Positions 25,316-34,434 of a stretch of 64,000 nucleotides of DNA are shown here, piece by piece. The translations under genes and the position numbers were made by a program. The DNA comes from Hymenobacter sp. PAMC 26628 (GTDB lineage: Bacteria > Bacteroidota > Bacteroidia > Cytophagales > Hymenobacteraceae), in NCBI RefSeq assembly GCF_001562275.1, contig NZ_CP014304.1, forward strand, positions 3,658,001 through 3,722,000. Direction: 5' to 3'. Each line of letters starts with the position of its first letter. Position 1 is the first letter of the stretch. The notes below the pieces were generated by a model. The model searched no databases. It saw nothing but the letters and a program-made list of their open reading frames with translations, and had not been told where the DNA came from.

Positions 25316-26362
25316 ATGTACACTGAAGTTGCGATGCGCCGTTGGCTGATGATTGGGTTGCTTGGGCTGCTGGCGGCGGGCGGCTACGCGGCGTGGCGGG
25401 TGCTGTACCGGCCCAACGTGGTGGCGTTTGTGGAGGGCGACGCGTACTTGTACGTCCGCACCGGCAGCGGCTACGGGGCCGTGCGCGACTCGCTGCGGCG
25501 GCAGGGGCTGCTGCGCGAGCCGGGCGCGTTCGACTGGGTGGCGCGCTGGCGCGGCTACCCGGCGCACGTGCGGCCCGGCCGCTACCGCCTGGGCCCGGGG
25601 CTGGGCAATTTGGCGCTGGTGCAGTTGCTGGAAAGCGGGCGGCAAGACACGGTACAGTTCGAGCTGGCGCCGTTTCATTACCTCGAAAACCTGCCCCGGC
25701 AAGTCAGCCGCCAAATTGAGGCCGATTCGTTCAAGCTCAGCTTGTTGCTAAATAATAATGCCGGTCTGCGCGCCCGCTACGGCCTCGATACCTGCACGGT
25801 GCGCACACTGTTCATCCCGGGGCCCTACCGCCTGCTGTGGAACACCAGCGCCGCCGCTTTCCTGGATACCGTGGCGGCGCGGCACCGCCGTTTTTGGTCG
25901 GCCCCGCGCCGGGCCCGGGCCGATTCGCTGGGCCTCACACCGGTGCAGGTGGGCGTGCTGGCCAGCATTGTGCAGCGCGAAACGGCCCAGCTTACCGACA
26001 AGCCACTCATTGCCGCCGTGTACCTCAACCGCCTGCGCTTGGGCCAGCCCCTGCAGGCCGACCCCACCCTGCTCTGGCCGCTGCATGGCCTCGGCACCCG
26101 CAAGCGCGTGCTGAATGTGGACAAAAAAGTGGACTCGCCCTACAACACCTACCGCCACAAGGGCCTGCCGCCGGGCCCCATTACCACGCCCCGCGCCAGC
26201 TCGCTCGACGCTGTGCTACGCCCCGCCCACAACGACAACCTGTTTTTCTGCGCCCGCCCCGACGGCAGCGGCTTTTCGGACTTCGCCGCCACCTATGCCC
26301 AGCACAAGCGCAACGCCCGCCGCTACCAGCACCACTTGGATAGCCTGGGCGTGAAGCGGTGA
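25316..26362 (+). CDS. mltG: Endolytic transglycosylase MltG (YceG-like)
   Basis: 348 residues; start at 25316 or six codons later. One N-terminal membrane helix (residues about 8-27). A LysM-like/periplasmic region (YVRTGSGYGAVRDSLRRQGLL; RPGRYRLGPGLGNLALVQLL) precedes the catalytic domain with ASIVQRETAQ (Glu222, the catalytic acid in MltG) and the ending motif DSPYNTYRHKGLPPGPITTP. MltG cuts nascent glycan strands at the inner membrane and sets their length. The ATG follows only three bases after a -7-like TACTCTG, so the message may be leaderless. It stands between the glyoxylate relic and a REP-like palindrome. Confidence 0.93.
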   Translation: MYTEVAMRRWLMIGLLGLLAAGGYAAWRVLYRPNVVAFVEGDAYLYVRTGSGYGAVRDSLRRQGLLREPGAFDWVARWRGYPAHVRPGRYRLGPGLGNLALVQLLESGRQDTVQFELAPFHYLENLPRQVSRQIEADSFKLSLLLNNNAGLRARYGLDTCTVRTLFIPGPYRLLWNTSAAAFLDTVAARHRRFWSAPRRARADSLGLTPVQVGVLASIVQRETAQLTDKPLIAAVYLNRLRLGQPLQADPTLLWPLHGLGTRKRVLNVDKKVDSPYNTYRHKGLPPGPITTPRASSLDAVLRPAHNDNLFFCARPDGSGFSDFAATYAQHKRNARRYQHHLDSLGVKR

Positions 26363-26387
26363 GGATGCTCTTTAGTAATCTAGCAGG

Positions 26388-26489
26388 CCGTCATGCTGAG
26401 CGCAGCCGAAGCATCTCTACCGCGTAACTGACCCAATCGGCTGGATTACTTGCGCGGTAGAGATGCTTCGGCTGCGCTCAGCATGACGG
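26388..26489. repeat. REP-like palindromic element, family 1 (copy A, perfect)
   Basis: Perfect 37-base arms (26388-26424 and 26453-26489) beginning CCGTCATGCTGAGCGCAGCC and containing GAAGCATCTCTACCGCG, around a 28-base spacer. Lies between the convergent ends of mltG and the GT-C gene. Copies of the same family at 29056, 36494 and 42388. Confidence 0.85.
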
Positions 26490-26543
26490 GCTTAGGTGCT
26501 GATACCAAGCAACTGACAACCAGCAACCGACATCTAAAACCCG

Positions 26544-28109
26544 CTACTGGGGCCCCAGGCGGTACACGCGGAGTTGCCGCGAGTCGTGCGCGGCGATGCG
26601 CTGCCAGTCCAGGGTTTGGTCGTAGTTGAGACCGGTGAATTCCGAGTGCTCCAGGAACAGCAGCGGCTCGGTGAGGCGGGTTTCGGGCCAGGCGGCCAGC
26701 GGGCGCTGGCGGCGCAGCGAGTCGAACTGCGCCACGTGGGCCACTTGCCAATAGGCGTCGAGCACCACGTAGTCGTAGCCCTGGCGGCGCAGGGCCCCCA
26801 GTTGGCACTCGTTGGCGATGCTAGTAAATTCTTCGTTTTCGGATAAATACGGGGCCAGGCCCAGGCCTACCGTGCTGGCCACGCGCCGGGCCCCATGAGC
26901 GTGCAGCCACGCGGCCACCTCGGGGTAGTGGCTGGGCGGGTAGCGGTAGAGGTGCTGCCAGAGCCGGTAGCCGTTCAGGGCCAGGGCGGCCAGCAGCACG
27001 GCGGCCCCGGGGCCCCGCCAGCGGCCGGGCAGGTGGCGCAGGCTGAGCACCACCAGCGCCGCCAGCGGCAGAAAGACGTAGGTGAGGCCGCGGGGCGCTT
27101 TCTGCAGCAAGGCCATGCCCGCCAGCCAGCACCCCGCCCAGATGCTCAGGTACAGCAGCAGCGGCAGCGGCCGGCCCGCGGGCCCCGGCGGCAGCGCCCG
27201 CCACTGCCGCCACCCCAGCCACGCGCCCGCCGCTAGCCCCGGCAGCAGCAGCGGCGACTCGAACGCCCACAAGTAGCGGAAATAGAAGAAAAAATCGGGG
27301 CTCAGCACCAGCTGCCGGCCGGCGGGGTTGGGCGCGTCGGGCAATATCAGGCGCACGTAGGTGGCCGGCCAGCGGTGCCAGGGCAGGCCGGCCAGCAGGG
27401 CCCCGGCGGCCATCAGCACCACGTAGGGCAGCGCCAGGCGGCCCAGCACCTGCCACTTCACGGCCCCGCGCCAGGCCGGCCAATCGGCCCGCCACGCCTC
27501 CAGGGCCCCCAGGATAGGCAGCACCAGCAGAAACTTATAGCTGTAGCACAGGCCCGCGGCCAGCCACCAGGCGGCCTGCCGCAGCGCCGCCTGCCGCCCA
27601 GCCAGCGGCCCCGCCTGCACCCGCCGGAAGTGGCTGCGCAGCAGGCCCGCGGCCAGCACCAGCCCGCCCGCCCCGGCCGTGAAATCGCGCCCCGAAAACG
27701 TGAGCAGCAGTCCAGTGCCGCCCAGCAGCACCAGCGCCGCGGCTTCGGCGTTGCGCCAGGGCCGCCCGCTAGCCGCTACTGCCTGCCCCACGAACTGTGC
27801 AAACAGCCCCAGCCCCGCCACGCCCAGCACCACATTGGCCACCTGAAACGCCCGTACATCGGACGTGACGCGGGCCAGCAGGGCAAACAGCAGGTTGAAG
27901 CCCGGCCCGGCCGTGAAAAACATGGAGTGGCCATCGCCATGTGCCAATTCCTGCACCAACTGCCAGTTGCGCACCGAATCGTAGTCGGGCAAGCCGGCGG
28001 CAAATAGGTGCCACAGCCGCAAGCCCAGCACCGCCAGCAGCGCCAGGACCAGCCCCCGGCGGGCGGTAGGCGGAGCAGGAAGCGGCGGCGCGGCGTTATT
28101 TGCGGGCAT
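26544..28109 (-). CDS. GT-C-type glycosyltransferase-like integral membrane protein
   Basis: 521 residues from ATG 28109 (MPANNAAPP); the frame is open to 28193, but a -7-like GACCTTTG lies inside the extension on this strand. About ten to twelve hydrophobic helices fill residues 20-400, starting with [19 protein letters not shown]. The first outside loop carries [17 protein letters not shown], with the acidic pair typical of GT-C enzymes that use lipid-linked sugars; a soluble C-terminal part (about 400-521) has [15 protein letters not shown] and LRVYRLGPQ. The exact acceptor is unknown. Divergent from dtd with a short shared spacer. Very high GC in codons, like its neighbours. Confidence 0.75.
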   Translation of the reverse strand: MPANNAAPPLPAPPTARRGLVLALLAVLGLRLWHLFAAGLPDYDSVRNWQLVQELAHGDGHSMFFTAGPGFNLLFALLARVTSDVRAFQVANVVLGVAGLGLFAQFVGQAVAASGRPWRNAEAAALVLLGGTGLLLTFSGRDFTAGAGGLVLAAGLLRSHFRRVQAGPLAGRQAALRQAAWWLAAGLCYSYKFLLVLPILGALEAWRADWPAWRGAVKWQVLGRLALPYVVLMAAGALLAGLPWHRWPATYVRLILPDAPNPAGRQLVLSPDFFFYFRYLWAFESPLLLPGLAAGAWLGWRQWRALPPGPAGRPLPLLLYLSIWAGCWLAGMALLQKAPRGLTYVFLPLAALVVLSLRHLPGRWRGPGAAVLLAALALNGYRLWQHLYRYPPSHYPEVAAWLHAHGARRVASTVGLGLAPYLSENEEFTSIANECQLGALRRQGYDYVVLDAYWQVAHVAQFDSLRRQRPLAAWPETRLTEPLLFLEHSEFTGLNYDQTLDWQRIAAHDSRQLRVYRLGPQ

Positions 28110-28206
28110 TCGGGGGCTATTAGGGCCCCGGGGCCGGGCCGCCGCAAAGGTCGGCACGGGCGCCCGGTGGGGCCCCGGCGGATTAGTATTCAACTCAATT
28201 TTTCCT

Positions 28207-28656
28207 ATGCGCCTTGTCGTTCAGCGCGTTCGCAGCGCGCAGGTTACCGTGGCGGAGGCCGTTACGGGCCGCATTGGGCCGGGCCTGCTGGTGCTGGCTG
28301 GCTTCGCCCCCACCGACGGCCCTGCCCAATTGGCCTGGGGGGCCCGCAAGCTGGTGCAGCTCCGCATTTTTGCTGACGAGGTGGGCCAGATGAACCGCAG
28401 CGTGCTCGACGCCGGTGGCGAAGTACTGGTGGTGAGCCAGTTCACCCTGCTCGCCGACGCCCGCAAGGGCAACCGCCCCAGCTACGTGGGCGCCGCCCCG
28501 CCGGCCGTGGCCGAGCCGCTGTACCAACAATTTGTGGCCCTGGTGGCCGAGCTACTGGGCCGCCCGGTACCCACCGGCATTTTCGGGGCCGATATGCAGG
28601 TGAGCCTCGTGAACGACGGTCCCGTTACCATCGTGCTCGACTCGCCCACCGGGTAG
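28207..28656 (+). CDS. dtd: D-aminoacyl-tRNA deacylase
   Basis: 149 residues. The DTD motifs are present: N-terminal [15 protein letters not shown], the catalytic [16 protein letters not shown] block (SQxxL), and the C-terminal [10 protein letters not shown] (the GP-motif that gives chiral proofreading). The enzyme hydrolyses D-amino acids and glycine from mischarged tRNA. Length is normal. A MazG-like gene follows 56 bases downstream on the same strand. Confidence 0.96.
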   Translation: MRLVVQRVRSAQVTVAEAVTGRIGPGLLVLAGFAPTDGPAQLAWGARKLVQLRIFADEVGQMNRSVLDAGGEVLVVSQFTLLADARKGNRPSYVGAAPPAVAEPLYQQFVALVAELLGRPVPTGIFGADMQVSLVNDGPVTIVLDSPTG

Positions 28657-28712
28657 GGGCCCCGCCAAGCGGCACTTTTTCCCTTTTACCTCACCGAAAC
28701 CAACGCTGCGCC

Positions 28713-29039
28713 ATGACCATCGAGCAAGCCCAACAAACCGTCGACCAGTGGATTACGACTACCGGTGTGCGCTACTTCAACGAACTCACCAACATGGCCA
28801 TCCTCACCGAGGAAGTGGGCGAAGTGGCCCGGCTCATCGCCCGGCAGTACGGCGAGCAGTCGTTCAAAGAATCGGACAAAGGCCATGAGTTGGGCGATGA
28901 GCTGGCCGATGTCCTATTCGTCGTCATCTGCTTAGCCAACCAAACCGGCGTCGACCTCACCGAGGCCATGACGCGCAACCTGGCCAAGAAAACCCAGCGC
29001 GACGCCCGGCGGCACAAGGACAACGAGAAGCTGAAGTAG
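28713..29039 (+). CDS. MazG-like nucleotide pyrophosphohydrolase
   Basis: 108 residues, all-helical. The metal-binding motifs of the MazG/iMazG fold are visible: ILTEEVGEVARLIAR (EExxE) and HELGDELADVLFVVICLAN (ExxD). A single-domain protein of this length is like RS21-C6/iMazG enzymes that hydrolyse non-canonical dNTPs and house-clean nucleotide pools. The substrate is not shown by the sequence. Probably in one unit with dtd. A family 1 REP-like palindrome follows 16 bases after the stop. Confidence 0.9.
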   Translation: MTIEQAQQTVDQWITTTGVRYFNELTNMAILTEEVGEVARLIARQYGEQSFKESDKGHELGDELADVLFVVICLANQTGVDLTEAMTRNLAKKTQRDARRHKDNEKLK

Positions 29040-29055
29040 CTGAGCCGCTTAGTAA

Positions 29056-29150
29056 AACGTCACGCTGAACGCAGCCGAAGCATCTCTCCCGCAGCAGTAG
29101 TCAATGATTATCCAGCGGGAGAGATGCTTCGCTGCGCTTTGCATGACGTT
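29056..29150. repeat. REP-like palindromic element, family 1 (copy B)
   Basis: Arms AACGTCACGCTGAACGCAGC... (29056-29092) and ...GCTGCGCTTTGCATGACGTT (29115-29150) with several mismatches; core GAAGCATCTCTCCCGC matches copy A. Lies between the convergent ends of the MazG-like gene and comB. Confidence 0.8.
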
Positions 29151-29175
29151 CTAAAGTAGCGCCGCCACCGGGGCC

Positions 29176-29895
29176 CTACGCCAGCACCAGCCGGTCGTTT
29201 TGCAGCACGGGCAGGGCGTGGGCATAAGTGTCAATTTTCGCACAGAACAAAAAATCGTCGTTGGCTTCCAGGGCGTTGAGGCGGCGCACGGCGGCCGATT
29301 GCAGCAGGTAGCCCGGTAGGTCGTCGCCGGCCTGGTGCCAGAGGTGCAGCGCGGCCAGGGTGCTGTCGCTGTGTTGCACGTCGAAGCCCAGGGGCTCCAG
29401 GCGGGCAGCCAGGGCCCCACCGAATAGGCTGTCTTCAAGGCAGAATTGGCCTTTCCAACCGGCGCAGACGATCAGCACGTCGCGCTGCTGCTGCTGGGCA
29501 AAGTCGGCCACGGCCGTCAGGTTCACGAAGCCGCCGATGACGACGGCCTCGGCCGCCAGCGAGCGGCGCAGGGCCTGGGTGCCGTTGGTGGTGCTGATGG
29601 CCAGGGCGCGGCCCCGCACCGGCCGGCCGGGGTCGAGGAAACCGAAGGGCGAGTTCCCTAGGTCGAAGCCTTCGGCTGGCACGCCGTCGCGCTCGGCCGC
29701 CGTGAGGCAACCTTGGGCCCCCAGCGCCGCGCACTCGTCGAGGGTGCCCACCGGAAACACGTGCGTGACGCCCGCCACCAAGGCCGTGACGATGGTGGTG
29801 CTGGCCCGCAGCACGTCGACGATAACCGCCACCCGCCCCCGCAAATCATATAAAGGCAGCAAATCGGGAGAAAAACAAACGTCTAAAGCAGGCAT
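29176..29895 (-). CDS. comB: 2-phosphosulfolactate phosphatase (ComB family)
   Basis: 239 residues from ATG 29895 (MPALDVCFSPDLLP); the upstream extension runs into a repeat and is rejected. Family blocks: VAVIVDVLRASTTIVTAL, FDLGNSPFGF, ALAISTTNGTQAL, VLIVCAGWKGQFCLEDSLFGG. ComB removes phosphate from 2-phosphosulfolactate. In methanogens this serves coenzyme M synthesis; in bacteria without that pathway it may act in sulfonate metabolism, and here no other sulfonate gene is close, so the role is open. It lies between two palindromic repeats (29056-29150 and 29963-30066). Confidence 0.9.
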   Translation of the reverse strand: MPALDVCFSPDLLPLYDLRGRVAVIVDVLRASTTIVTALVAGVTHVFPVGTLDECAALGAQGCLTAAERDGVPAEGFDLGNSPFGFLDPGRPVRGRALAISTTNGTQALRRSLAAEAVVIGGFVNLTAVADFAQQQQRDVLIVCAGWKGQFCLEDSLFGGALAARLEPLGFDVQHSDSTLAALHLWHQAGDDLPGYLLQSAAVRRLNALEANDDFLFCAKIDTYAHALPVLQNDRLVLA

Positions 29896-29962
29896 TCGGG
29901 GGGTTGTTGGGTTTCTAAACAAGTGGCAATCACGCAGGTATTCTGGATGGCAAAAAACGGGG

Positions 29963-30066
29963 CATCCTGAGCGCAGCGAAGGACTTGGGGACGGCCGAAC
30001 GATTAGCAGCACTCATTTACTGCAAGTCGTTTCCTTGTTCTCAGATCCTGCGTTGCGCTCAGGATG
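29963..30066. repeat. REP-like palindromic element, family 2 (CATCCTGAGCGCA type)
   Basis: Left arm CATCCTGAGCGCAGCGAAGG (from 29963) and right arm CCTGCGTTGCGCTCAGGATG (ending 30066) form a long imperfect hairpin. Lies upstream of comB and downstream of gcvT. Sequences of the form GTCATCCTGAGCG are a widespread repeat type in many phyla. Confidence 0.75.
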
Positions 30067-30085
30067 ACAGGTCTTTAGTCAAAAT

Positions 30086-31195
30086 TTATACTTCCTCGGT
30101 GCCCGGCACCAGCGGCAGCTTGTGCACGGTGGCAGGCAGGCTTTTGCCCCGGATTTGCACGAAAATTTGGGTACCGGGCGCGGCCAGCTCGGCGCGCACG
30201 TAGCCCAGGCCCACGCCCTTGCCCAGGCTCGGCGACTGCGTGCCGCTGGTGACGTCGCCGATTTTCTGGCCGGCGGCGTCCACCAGCTCGTAGTGGCCGC
30301 GCGGAATGCCGGGGCCGTCCATCACGAATCCAACCAGCTTTTTGGCCATGCCGGCAGCTTTTTGGGCCTTCAAGGCGTCGCTGTTGGTGAACTCCTTGGT
30401 GAACTTGGTGATCCATCCCAGGCCGGCTTCGAGGGGCGAAGTGGTGTCGTCGATGTCGTTGCCGTACAGGCTGTAGCCCATTTCGAGGCGCAGCGTGTCG
30501 CGCGCGCCCAGGCCGATGGGCTTGAGGCCGTGGGGCTTACCGGCCACCATGATGGCGTCCCACACGCGCTGGGCGTACTCGTTGGGCACGTACAGCTCGA
30601 AGCCGCCCGCGCCGGTGTAGCCGGTAGCGGAGATGATGACGTCGGGGGCCCCGGCGAAGGGGCCCTGCGTGAAGGAGTAATACGGAATGGCGCCCAGGTC
30701 CACGTTGGTGAGGCCTTGCAGCGCGGCCACGGCCTTGGGGCCCTGCACGGCAAAGAGGCTGGTGCGGTCGGAAATGTCCTCCATCTCCGCGCCCTCGGTG
30801 TTGAACTGCTGGATCCAGTTCCAGTCCTTTTCAATGTTGGAGGCATTGACCACCAAGAGGTAATCGTTTTCGGCCAGCATGTACACCAGCAGGTCGTCGA
30901 CGAGGCCGCCGGTGTGGTTGGGCAGGGCCGAGTACTGGGCCTTGCCGGGCTGGAGTTTGGCGGCGTCGTTGGTCGTCACGCGCTGGATGAGGCCCAGCGC
31001 CTGGGGGCCCCGCACCCGGAACTCGCCCATGTGCGATACGTCGAACATGCCCACGGCCCGGCGCACGGTGTGGTGCTCGTCGAGGTCGGAGGAGTAGCGC
31101 ACGGGCATGTTGTAGCCGGCGAAAGGCACCATTTTGGCCCCCAGCTGCTGGTGGGTGGCGTCGAGGGCAACGGTTTTGAGCGAGGAAACGGTCAT
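30086..31195 (-). CDS. gcvT: Glycine cleavage system T protein (aminomethyltransferase)
   Basis: 369 residues. Family features: [20 protein letters not shown] at the N-terminus, [15 protein letters not shown], the folate-site VDDLLVYML and [11 protein letters not shown] region, [14 protein letters not shown] with the catalytic-type Asp/Glu region, and C-terminal [20 protein letters not shown] and [11 protein letters not shown]. GcvT takes the aminomethyl group from lipoyl-GcvH and makes methylene-tetrahydrofolate. The other Gcv genes are elsewhere. Its start is 46 bases from a palindrome that also serves the divergent signalling genes. Confidence 0.96.
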   Translation of the reverse strand: MTVSSLKTVALDATHQQLGAKMVPFAGYNMPVRYSSDLDEHHTVRRAVGMFDVSHMGEFRVRGPQALGLIQRVTTNDAAKLQPGKAQYSALPNHTGGLVDDLLVYMLAENDYLLVVNASNIEKDWNWIQQFNTEGAEMEDISDRTSLFAVQGPKAVAALQGLTNVDLGAIPYYSFTQGPFAGAPDVIISATGYTGAGGFELYVPNEYAQRVWDAIMVAGKPHGLKPIGLGARDTLRLEMGYSLYGNDIDDTTSPLEAGLGWITKFTKEFTNSDALKAQKAAGMAKKLVGFVMDGPGIPRGHYELVDAAGQKIGDVTSGTQSPSLGKGVGLGYVRAELAAPGTQIFVQIRGKSLPATVHKLPLVPGTEEV

Positions 31196-31240
31196 GGGGA
31201 ACGGGGGGATGGGGCCGGCCGCGGCCGCGGCTTCGGCCCG

Positions 31241-31258
31241 CGAAAGTAGCTACTTTCG
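31241..31258. promoter_or_regulatory. 18-bp perfect palindrome formed by two back-to-back -7-like boxes
   Basis: CGAAAGTAGCTACTTTCG reads as TACTTTCG (one base from TANNTTTG) on both strands, the two boxes separated by only GC. Start codons lie 46 bases (gcvT, minus) and 39 bases (CZB gene, plus) away. It may be a pair of overlapping, mutually exclusive promoters or an operator. Confidence 0.55.
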
Positions 31259-31297
31259 GCCCACAGCCGTAGACGAGCTTACGCTGCCCCCGCCCCC

Positions 31298-31666
31298 ATG
31301 ACCCCCAACGAAATCAAGCAGGACTTCGAGTCGGCCTCTACCAAACACTTCTTATTCAAGACGAAGCTGCGCTCGTTCTTGTACGGCAACGACTACGCCG
31401 AGGGCCCCCTGCGCGACCCCGACCAGTGCGCCCTGGGCCACTGGATTGCCGAGCGCCGGGCCGGGGCCTACGCGCACGTGCCCGAAATGGCTACCCTCGA
31501 CGCCGCCCACCGCCGCCTGCACCACAACGCGGCCGCGCTGATGGACCACCGCCTGGCGGGCCGCCCCGAAGCCGCGGCCGCCGGCCTGCCCGCCGTGCTG
31601 GCCCAGGCCGAAAGCATTGCGGGCCTGCTGCAAACCATTGAACGCACACTGCGTACCGAAGCCTGA
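31298..31666 (+). CDS. Free-standing CZB (chemoreceptor zinc-binding) domain protein
   Basis: 122 residues, helical. The CZB pattern is visible: ASTKHFLFKTKLRSFLYG (first His), DPDQCALGHWIAE (Cys44 with CxxGxW) and LDAAHRRLHHNAAAL (His pair), giving the 3His/1Cys zinc site. CZB domains are usually attached to chemoreceptors or diguanylate cyclases (TlpD, DgcZ) and respond to zinc or hypochlorous acid through the cysteine. Here the domain stands alone, 43 bases before a CHASE3 histidine kinase, so it may act as a sensor partner in trans. Function is inferred from domain and context. Confidence 0.85.
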   Translation: MTPNEIKQDFESASTKHFLFKTKLRSFLYGNDYAEGPLRDPDQCALGHWIAERRAGAYAHVPEMATLDAAHRRLHHNAAALMDHRLAGRPEAAAAGLPAVLAQAESIAGLLQTIERTLRTEA

Positions 31667-31709
31667 GCACGCCCTCCACCCAGCGCTGGGCTTGCGGCCC
31701 GGCAACTCC

Positions 31710-33257
31710 ATGAAAGTCAAGCTAAGTACCAAAATATTTGCCGGCATTTTACTGCTGCTGGGGCTGTTTGCAGCGGTGCTGTTTGTGAACTACCGGCTGG
31801 CCGTACAAGTAGTGAGCAACGCCCGGGCCGTAGCGGAGTCGCAGCGCGTGTCGGAAGAAGCCAACGGCCTACTGCGCAACATTGTAGACATGGAAACCGG
31901 CTTCCGCGGTTACCTGCTCTCAGGCGATGAGCAATCGCTCGACCCTTACTACCAGGGCGAGCGGCAGCTGGTGGGCCGCTTCAACGACCTACGCACGCTG
32001 GTGGCCCACAACCCGGCGCAGGTGGGCCACCTCAACCGTTCGCAGCACCTGTTTCAGCAGTGGAGCGCGTACACGCACCTCATCGTCATGGAGAAGCGCC
32101 GGGTGCACTTGCAACACCCCGAAATGGAGGCCCTGGCGGGCCTACCTCACCGCCGGCTTGTGGAGGGCCTCACGGGCAAGCAAATTATGGACAACGTGCG
32201 CTTCCACCTCAGCCAGTTCGACGTGGTGGAAAACGCTACCCGGGGCCGGCTCGACGCGCGCCGCGACGCCAGCATCGGCCGGGCCCAGTGGATTTCGGTG
32301 ACCGCGGCCGTGGCGGCGCTGGTACTCGGGCTGGCTTGGGCCGCGTATTTGGCGCAGGGGCTGGCGCGGCGCCTCACGGGCTTGGTGGGCTTGGCCCGCC
32401 GCCTCAGCGCCGGCGAGTACGACGCCCAGCTTGTTGATGACAACCAGGACGAGCTGAGCGTGCTTACCGGGGCCCTCAACGGCCTGGGGCGCACCGTGAA
32501 TACCAACATCGGCCAGCTCGAAGCCCGCAACCGCGAGTTGGACCAATTCGCCTACGTGGTGTCGCACGACCTCAAAGCGCCCTTGCGCGGCATTGAAAGC
32601 GCCTCGCGCTGGATTGAGGAGGACATGGGGCCTGACAAGCTGCCGGCTCACATCCGCGAGTTTCTGGGGCTGATGCGCCAGCGGGTGCACCGCATGGAAA
32701 ACCTCATCACCGGCATCCTCGACCTGGCCCGGGTGGGCCGCGTGACGGAAGTGAACGAAACGGTGTTTGTGCGCCAGCTGCTGCGCGAAATCGCGGCCAA
32801 CCTCAACCTACCCGCGGGCCTGCACTTCGAGCTGCCGTTCTTTTTGCCCACCCTCGTCACCACGCGGGTGCAGTTGGAGCAGGTGTTCACCAACCTCATC
32901 AGCAACGCCGTGAAGTACCACGAGCACCCCGAGCAGGCCAACGTCACCATCGGGTGCGACGACGCGGGCGACTTCTACCGCTTCTCGGTGATGGACGACG
33001 GGCCGGGCATTGCGGCGGAGTACCACGAGCGGATTTTTGTCATTTTCCAAACCTTGGTCGAGCGTGACACGCTGGAGAGCACCGGTGTGGGGCTGGCCAT
33101 TGTGAAGAAGATTGTGGAACGCCAGGGCGGCACCATCGGCATCGAATCAGTGCCCGGGCAGGGGGCCACCTTTGCCTTCACTTGGCCCAAGCAGCCGCCC
33201 AGCAGCCAGACTAAATCTGCCAAGGCTAATACCCTTGCGCCCGCCCTGGCTGCTTAA
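31710..33257 (+). CDS. CHASE3-HAMP sensor histidine kinase
   Basis: 515 residues from ATG 31710 (MKVKLSTKIFAGI); the open frame upstream overlaps the CZB gene and is rejected. Order: membrane helix (residues 8-28), CHASE3 sensor domain (about 30-185, with LLRNIVDMETGFRGYLLSGD), second membrane helix (about 193-215), HAMP linker (LARRLTGLVGLARRLSAGEYD), HisKA with FAYVVSHDLKAPLRG (phospho-His286), and HATPase with FTNLISNAVKYH (N box), MDDGPGIAAEYHERIF (G1), and STGVGLAIVKKIVERQGG (G2). No PAS or receiver domain. The likely partner receiver lies 54 bases downstream, and the CZB protein upstream. Confidence 0.95.
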   Translation: MKVKLSTKIFAGILLLLGLFAAVLFVNYRLAVQVVSNARAVAESQRVSEEANGLLRNIVDMETGFRGYLLSGDEQSLDPYYQGERQLVGRFNDLRTLVAHNPAQVGHLNRSQHLFQQWSAYTHLIVMEKRRVHLQHPEMEALAGLPHRRLVEGLTGKQIMDNVRFHLSQFDVVENATRGRLDARRDASIGRAQWISVTAAVAALVLGLAWAAYLAQGLARRLTGLVGLARRLSAGEYDAQLVDDNQDELSVLTGALNGLGRTVNTNIGQLEARNRELDQFAYVVSHDLKAPLRGIESASRWIEEDMGPDKLPAHIREFLGLMRQRVHRMENLITGILDLARVGRVTEVNETVFVRQLLREIAANLNLPAGLHFELPFFLPTLVTTRVQLEQVFTNLISNAVKYHEHPEQANVTIGCDDAGDFYRFSVMDDGPGIAAEYHERIFVIFQTLVERDTLESTGVGLAIVKKIVERQGGTIGIESVPGQGATFAFTWPKQPPSSQTKSAKANTLAPALAA

Positions 33258-33311
33258 GGCCACTACTTTGCCCTTTCTACGCCCCGGCCCCGCCGGTTTA
33301 CTTTTCCGCTT

Positions 33312-33752
33312 ATGTCCCCCGAATCTACCCCAAGCATCCTGTTGGTCGAAGACGACCAGATGGACGTTATGAATGTGCAACGCGAGCTGCGCCGCCAGCA
33401 CATTGAGGTACCGCTCACGCACGCCCGCAACGGCCGCGAGGCCCTGGACCTACTGCGCGGCGAGAACGGCCAAGAGAAAATTGCCAAGCCCAGCCTGGTA
33501 ATGCTCGACATCAACATGCCCCGGATGAACGGCTTGGAGCTGCTGGCGGCCCTGCGTGCCGACCCCGAGTTTGCCGGTCTGAACGTGTTCATCATGACCA
33601 CCTCCGACCTCGACGCGGACCGCTTCAAGGCCCAGCAGCTGGCCGTGAGCGGCTACATCATCAAGCCCCTGAGCTTCGAAACCTTCGGCGAAGGCGGCAC
33701 CAGCGTCGATGGCTTCAGCCTGTTCCTCGACCTGATTCAGCTGAAGCGGTGA
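33312..33752 (+). CDS. Single-domain response regulator
   Basis: 146 residues, only a receiver domain. Acidic pocket [18 protein letters not shown], phospho-acceptor [13 protein letters not shown] (Asp66), TTS switch region ([13 protein letters not shown]) and YIIKPLS (Lys118). The long insert between beta strands ([12 protein letters not shown]) is typical of the Rcp1/CheY-like receivers that pair with phytochrome or CHASE3 kinases in Bacteroidota and cyanobacteria. Without an output domain it must act by protein contact or as a phosphorelay step. Its stop overlaps the GTG start of rnhB by two bases (GTGA), so the two are translationally coupled. Confidence 0.93.
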   Translation: MSPESTPSILLVEDDQMDVMNVQRELRRQHIEVPLTHARNGREALDLLRGENGQEKIAKPSLVMLDINMPRMNGLELLAALRADPEFAGLNVFIMTTSDLDADRFKAQQLAVSGYIIKPLSFETFGEGGTSVDGFSLFLDLIQLKR

Positions 33753-34348
33753 GGGCCCCGGGGCCCCGGCCGGCGCTGCTGGCCACCCACACCGGCCTGC
33801 CGCTCGAAGCCGGCCTCGACGAGGCCGGGCGGGGCTGCCTGGCGGGGCCCGTGTTTGCGGCGGCTGTTATCCTGCCGCCCGGTTTTGCCCCGCCCCTGCT
33901 GCGCGATTCCAAGCAGCTTAGTGCCCGGCAGCGCAACTTGCTGCGCCCGCTCATTTGCGCCGAGGCCGTGGCCTGGGCCGTGGGCGAAGCTTCGGAAGAG
34001 GAGATTGGGGCCCTGAACATTGCCCAGGCCAGCTACCTGGCCATGCACCGAGCCGTAGCCGCGCTAACCGTGGCGCCGGCCCACCTGTTGGTCGATGGCA
34101 ACCGCTTTCGGCCCTTGGCTGGGTTTGCCCACACCTGCGTGGTGGGCGGCGACGGCCTGTACCGCAGCATCGCCGCCGCCTCGGTGCTCGCCAAAACCTT
34201 CCGCGACGAGCGCATGGCCGCCCTCGACCGCGAGTTTCCCGCCTACGGCTGGGCCCAGAATGCGGGCTACCCCACCGCGGCCCACCGGGCGGCCATCCGG
34301 GCCCACGGGCCGTCGCCGCGGCACCGCCCGGGTTTTCGGCTGCTGTAG
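33749..34348 (+). CDS. rnhB: Ribonuclease HII
   Basis: 199 residues from GTG 33749 overlapping the previous stop. RNase HII motifs: [19 protein letters not shown] (Asp-Glu pair), [11 protein letters not shown], and LLVDGN (third Asp), then [17 protein letters not shown] (fourth Asp) and [17 protein letters not shown]. It cuts RNA in RNA:DNA hybrids and removes single ribonucleotides. Its position at the end of a signalling operon is probably accidental. A terminator follows. Confidence 0.96.
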   Translation: MRAPGPRPALLATHTGLPLEAGLDEAGRGCLAGPVFAAAVILPPGFAPPLLRDSKQLSARQRNLLRPLICAEAVAWAVGEASEEEIGALNIAQASYLAMHRAVAALTVAPAHLLVDGNRFRPLAGFAHTCVVGGDGLYRSIAAASVLAKTFRDERMAALDREFPAYGWAQNAGYPTAAHRAAIRAHGPSPRHRPGFRLL

Positions 34349-34378
34349 CCGGGGCCCAAACGAGGTTCTTGACTACGT

Positions 34379-34414
34379 AAAAGCCCCAACCTCGTGATGG
34401 AGGCCGGGGCTTTT
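34379..34414. terminator. Terminator shared by rnhB and the convergent small gene
   Basis: AAAAGCCCC (34379-34387) and GGGGCTTTT (34406-34414) enclose a smaller CTC/GAG pairing. A- and T-tracts occur on both sides. Confidence 0.75.
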
Positions 34415-34434
34415 GCAGGGGACGTTGGGCGCAG

